Shown: in pieces, positions 61,470 to 64,000 of the stretch
Layout: each line of letters opens with the position of its first letter
Numbering within the stretch: position 1 is the stretch's first letter
Assembly (NCBI RefSeq): GCF_016756595.1
Contig: NZ_AP023257.1
Span: 4,790,001-4,854,000, forward strand
Length of the DNA: 64,000 nt
Direction: 5' to 3'
Source of the DNA: Mesorhizobium sp. L-2-11
GTDB lineage: Bacteria; Pseudomonadota; Alphaproteobacteria; Rhizobiales; Rhizobiaceae
Translations under genes and position numbers: made by a program
Notes under the pieces: generated by a model
Told to the model about the DNA's origin: nothing
What the model saw: only the letters and a program-made list of their open reading frames with translations
Databases searched by the model: none

Positions 61470-62243
61470 GTGATCGAGCTTTACGGAACCAAGCTTTCGT
61501 CGCGCCTGCTTCTCGGCACCGCACAGTACCCCTCGCCCGCCATTCTTGCCGATGCGGTCAAGGCATCCTGTGCGTCCGCGGTGACCGTCTCATTGCGCCG
61601 CGAAATGGCCGGCGGCAAGGGTGGCGAGAAATTCTGGTCGCTTATCCAATCGCTGCGGCTGCATGTCCTGCCCAACACCGCCGGTTGTCACTCCGTCAAG
61701 GAAGCCGTCACGACCGCAAAGATGGCGCGCGAGGTTTTTGGCACGAACTGGATCAAGCTCGAGGTGATCGGCAATCATGATACGCTGCAGCCGGATGTCT
61801 TCGGCTTGGTCGAGGCCGCGCGAATCCTGTGCGAAGACGGGTTTGCAGTATTTCCTTATACGACAGACGATCTCGTCGTCGCCGAGCGATTGCTGGAAGC
61901 CGGATGCAGGGTGCTCATGCCCTGGTGCGCGCCGATCGGTTCTGCGCTTGGACCGGTAAATGTCACCGCGCTCCGCTCGATGCGAGGCCATTTCCCGGAT
62001 GTCCCGCTGATCGTGGATGCGGGCCTCGGCCGCCCATCTCACGCGGCTCTCGTGATGGAACTCGGCTTCGACGCGGTGCTCCTCAACACGGCAGTGGCCA
62101 AGGCCGCCGATCCGGTCGGCATGGCGCGCGCGTTCGGCAAGGCGGTCGATGCCGGCCGTGAGGCGTATCGCTCGGGCCTGCTCGAGCCGCGTGACCTCGC
62201 CGTCCCATCGACGCCGACAATTGGCCGGGCAGTCTTTCAATGA
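61470..62243 (+). CDS. thiG: Thiazole synthase
   Basis: 257 residues, GTG start 4 nt after thiS. TIM-barrel enzyme joining deoxyxylulose phosphate, dehydroglycine and ThiS sulfur into thiazole phosphate. The Schiff-base Lys is in [10 protein letters not shown]; phosphate-binding [13 protein letters not shown] and [11 protein letters not shown] are present. Overlaps thiE by 4 nt. Confidence 0.95.
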   Translation: MIELYGTKLSSRLLLGTAQYPSPAILADAVKASCASAVTVSLRREMAGGKGGEKFWSLIQSLRLHVLPNTAGCHSVKEAVTTAKMAREVFGTNWIKLEVIGNHDTLQPDVFGLVEAARILCEDGFAVFPYTTDDLVVAERLLEAGCRVLMPWCAPIGSALGPVNVTALRSMRGHFPDVPLIVDAGLGRPSHAALVMELGFDAVLLNTAVAKAADPVGMARAFGKAVDAGREAYRSGLLEPRDLAVPSTPTIGRAVFQ

Positions 62244-62845
62244 AACTCGATCCTTTTTATCTGATCGTCGATAGCGCCGCCTGGATTGAAAGGCTGGCGC
62301 CGCTCGGCGTCAGGCTGGTGCAGCTTCGCGTCAAGAACCTCGCCGAGGCTGCGTTGCGCGCCGAGATCCGCAAGGCGAAGGCCTTGTGCGCCCGATACAA
62401 ATGCCAGCTCATCATCAATGACTTCTGGCGGCTGGCGATCGAGGAGGACTGCGATTTCATTCATCTCGGACAGGAAGATCTGCAAGCGGCGGACCTTACC
62501 CGGATAAGGGCTGCAGGTCTCCGTCTCGGCCTCAGCACGCACGACCATCTCGAACTCGAAACAGCCCTTGCCGCCAGACCGGACTATATCGCGCTCGGGC
62601 CAATCTATCCGACCATCCTGAAACAGATGAAATGGGCGCCGCAGGGGCTCGAACGGCTTGGCGAATGGAAGCGCCAGATCGCGCCGACACCTCTGGTCGC
62701 GATTGGCGGCCTCAACCCCGGCCGGCTCGAGGGCGTCTTCGGTGCCGGTGCGGACAGCGCCGCGGTAGTGACCGACATCACGTTGGATGCCGATCCGGAA
62801 GCGCGAACGCGCGAGTGGATCGAAAAGACGGGCCGATGGCGTTGA
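62240..62845 (+). CDS. thiE: Thiamine phosphate synthase
   Basis: 201 residues. It couples HMP pyrophosphate to thiazole phosphate. [40 protein letters not shown] and [20 protein letters not shown] are the family elements; the HLGQEDL motif is present. Overlaps thiG and thiD. Confidence 0.93.
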   Translation: MKLDPFYLIVDSAAWIERLAPLGVRLVQLRVKNLAEAALRAEIRKAKALCARYKCQLIINDFWRLAIEEDCDFIHLGQEDLQAADLTRIRAAGLRLGLSTHDHLELETALAARPDYIALGPIYPTILKQMKWAPQGLERLGEWKRQIAPTPLVAIGGLNPGRLEGVFGAGADSAAVVTDITLDADPEARTREWIEKTGRWR

Positions 62846-63600
62846 CGCGCGAACCGCATGTGCTTGTCGTCGGCGGATCGGACTCCAGCGGCGGCGCCGG
62901 CATAGCCCGCGATATCGAGACGATCTCTTCCATCGGCGTGCGCACCTGCCTTGCCGTTACCACCGTGACGGTGCAGACGCATGAAGCCGTCACGGAAATC
63001 CACAATTTGCAACCCGGGCTGGTGGCCGACCAGATGCGTGCCGCGCTGCAAGCCAACGCGGTAGGGGCGATCAAAATCGGCATGCTCGCAACGGAGCAAA
63101 TCACCGTCGCCGTCGCGGGTGTGCTGCGCCAGAACCCACAGATATCGGCAGTCATCGACCCGGTGCTGGTCTCTTCTTCGGGTTGGCCGCTTCTGGACAC
63201 AGGCGCTATCGGCGTCCTGAAGCAAGAACTCATTCCGCTTTGTCGTCTCGTCACACCCAACCTCATCGAACTGGCTGTCCTTGCCGGCTCAGACCTGGCC
63301 AAGGACGATGACGGCGCATTGCAACAAGGTCAGAAATTGCTCACCGCCGGATTGCAGGCCCTGCTGATCAAGGGCGGCCACGCCGCGGGGTGTCGATCGA
63401 CGGACATCCTGCTGCGCGCCGATCAAGAGCCCATCCGCTTCGATGCGCCGCGTCTTGCCGGATCGATGCGCGGGACGGGTTGCGCGCTGGCCAGCGCCAT
63501 CGCCGCGCATCTGGCAAACGGAAGCCCGCTTGAAGACGGCGTGCGCAAAAGCAAGCTGTTGGTTTTCGAGAAGATTCGGAAATCGATCTCTCGGGATTGA
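62836..63600 (+). CDS. thiD: HMP/HMP-phosphate kinase
   Basis: 254 residues from the ATG at 62836, overlapping thiE by 10 nt. Ribokinase-like kinase phosphorylating HMP to its pyrophosphate. VLVVGGSDSSGGAGIARDIE, IDPVLVSSSGWPLL, VTPNLIELAVLAG and the anion-hole MRGTGCALASAIAAHL are clear. It completes the thiC-O-S-G-E-D operon. Confidence 0.94.
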   Translation: MALTREPHVLVVGGSDSSGGAGIARDIETISSIGVRTCLAVTTVTVQTHEAVTEIHNLQPGLVADQMRAALQANAVGAIKIGMLATEQITVAVAGVLRQNPQISAVIDPVLVSSSGWPLLDTGAIGVLKQELIPLCRLVTPNLIELAVLAGSDLAKDDDGALQQGQKLLTAGLQALLIKGGHAAGCRSTDILLRADQEPIRFDAPRLAGSMRGTGCALASAIAAHLANGSPLEDGVRKSKLLVFEKIRKSISRD

Positions 63601-63704
63601 GACAGTTGAGCTTGGCTTTTCTGGGCAGCAAGCTGGCGGGCGGTTCTTCGCCCCCCTTCGGAGAGTCTCTCAGCGCGAAGCAAATCGCCTTGTCGGGTCT
63701 TGTC

Positions 63705-64000
63705 TCAAGCGATGTCGTCGCGAATGCAGGCCTTCAGATGGCCATCGGACGTTGTTGCCCGCAATGGCGGGACGATTCCGGCGCAAGCGTCGAGGGCAAC
63801 CGGGCAGCGGGTTCGGAAGACACACCCGCTCGGCGGATTTGCCGGGCTTGGAATGTCGCCTTTCAGCACCTGCCGGCCCTGCCTGGCCAGTGGGTCGAGC
63901 GAGGGAATGGCCGAAAGCAGCGCGCGCGTATAGGGATGCTGCGGCCTGGCATAGAGCTCGGCAGCAGGCGCGACCTCCATGATCCGGCCGAGGTAGAGAA
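63705..64000 (-). CDS. Peptide-type ABC transporter ATPase, C-terminal part (5' beyond window)
   Basis: The frame continues past the window edge (LYLGRIMEVAPAAELYA...). The oligopeptide-transporter C-terminal domain is clear: HPYTRALLSAIPSLDP, VLKGDIPSPANPPSGCVFRT and RCPVALDAC, ending CIRDDIA. It is convergent with thiD and probably belongs to a Dpp/Opp system lying to the right. Confidence 0.9.
   Translation of the reverse strand, partial: LYLGRIMEVAPAAELYARPQHPYTRALLSAIPSLDPLARQGRQVLKGDIPSPANPPSGCVFRTRCPVALDACAGIVPPLRATTSDGHLKACIRDDIA

Overview
The window looks like chromosomal DNA of a Rhizobiales alphaproteobacterium, most likely Mesorhizobium or a close relative. The support is a high-GC sequence, a MucR/Ros regulator, the choline sulfate operon betI-betC-betA-betB, a rhizobial type II asparaginase, Rhizobiales small families (DUF1491, DUF5330, DUF2336, DUF1488), a thiCOSGED operon behind a TPP riboswitch, and dispersed palindromic intergenic repeats. 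The assignment comes from gene content, not from a database search.

Layout. 1-6.9 kb: small conserved proteins, an orphan DUF3168 phage/GTA-type gene, a class A penicillin-binding protein, a DUF1214/DUF1254 pair and a DUF2336 gene. 6.95-8.0 kb: an IS630-family element inserted at a TA inside the last codons of the DUF2336 gene. 8.1-13 kb: DUF1491, a peptidoglycan-binding protein, a membrane histidine kinase, DUF5330, SufE and MucR. 13.5-21.4 kb: oligopeptidase B, a small SET protein, two cytochromes c, Fe-SOD, a class IV aminotransferase, a haloacid dehalogenase and an L,D-transpeptidase.

21.5-30.1 kb is an accessory island encoding a lasso-type RiPP (ribosomal peptide) pathway. The + strand carries a B2 leader protease, an asparagine-synthetase-like cyclase, a precursor, a PRMT-like methyltransferase, an HPr-kinase-like kinase and a PqqD-like B1 protein. 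The - strand carries a nucleotidyltransferase-fold protein and an ABC exporter. The precursor is 139 residues long. A lasso leader and a possible 17-residue core (Gly1, Asp8) are followed by a phage-tailspike-like S74 chaperone domain whose Ser/Lys pair sits exactly at the end of the core. This is the most novel item in the window.

30.3-39.3 kb: a HerA-like ATPase, methylmalonyl-CoA mutase subunits, an AbrB/Doc toxin-antitoxin pair with its own promoter, a GreA/GreB-like factor, asparaginase and a thiolase. 39.4-45.9 kb: the BetI operator and bet operon, which contains a serine/threonine dehydratase-like gene. 45.9-51 kb: phosphohexomutase, tRNA-Pro(CGG), and a universal stress protein/kinase/thioredoxin 2 group around a perfect FNR/FixK box. 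51.2-58.2 kb: a GntR-regulated 5-dehydro-4-deoxyglucarate dehydratase with a peptide-class ABC transporter whose binding protein is frameshifted. 58.2-63.6 kb: the TPP riboswitch and thiamine operon. The window ends inside another peptide-type ABC ATPase gene.
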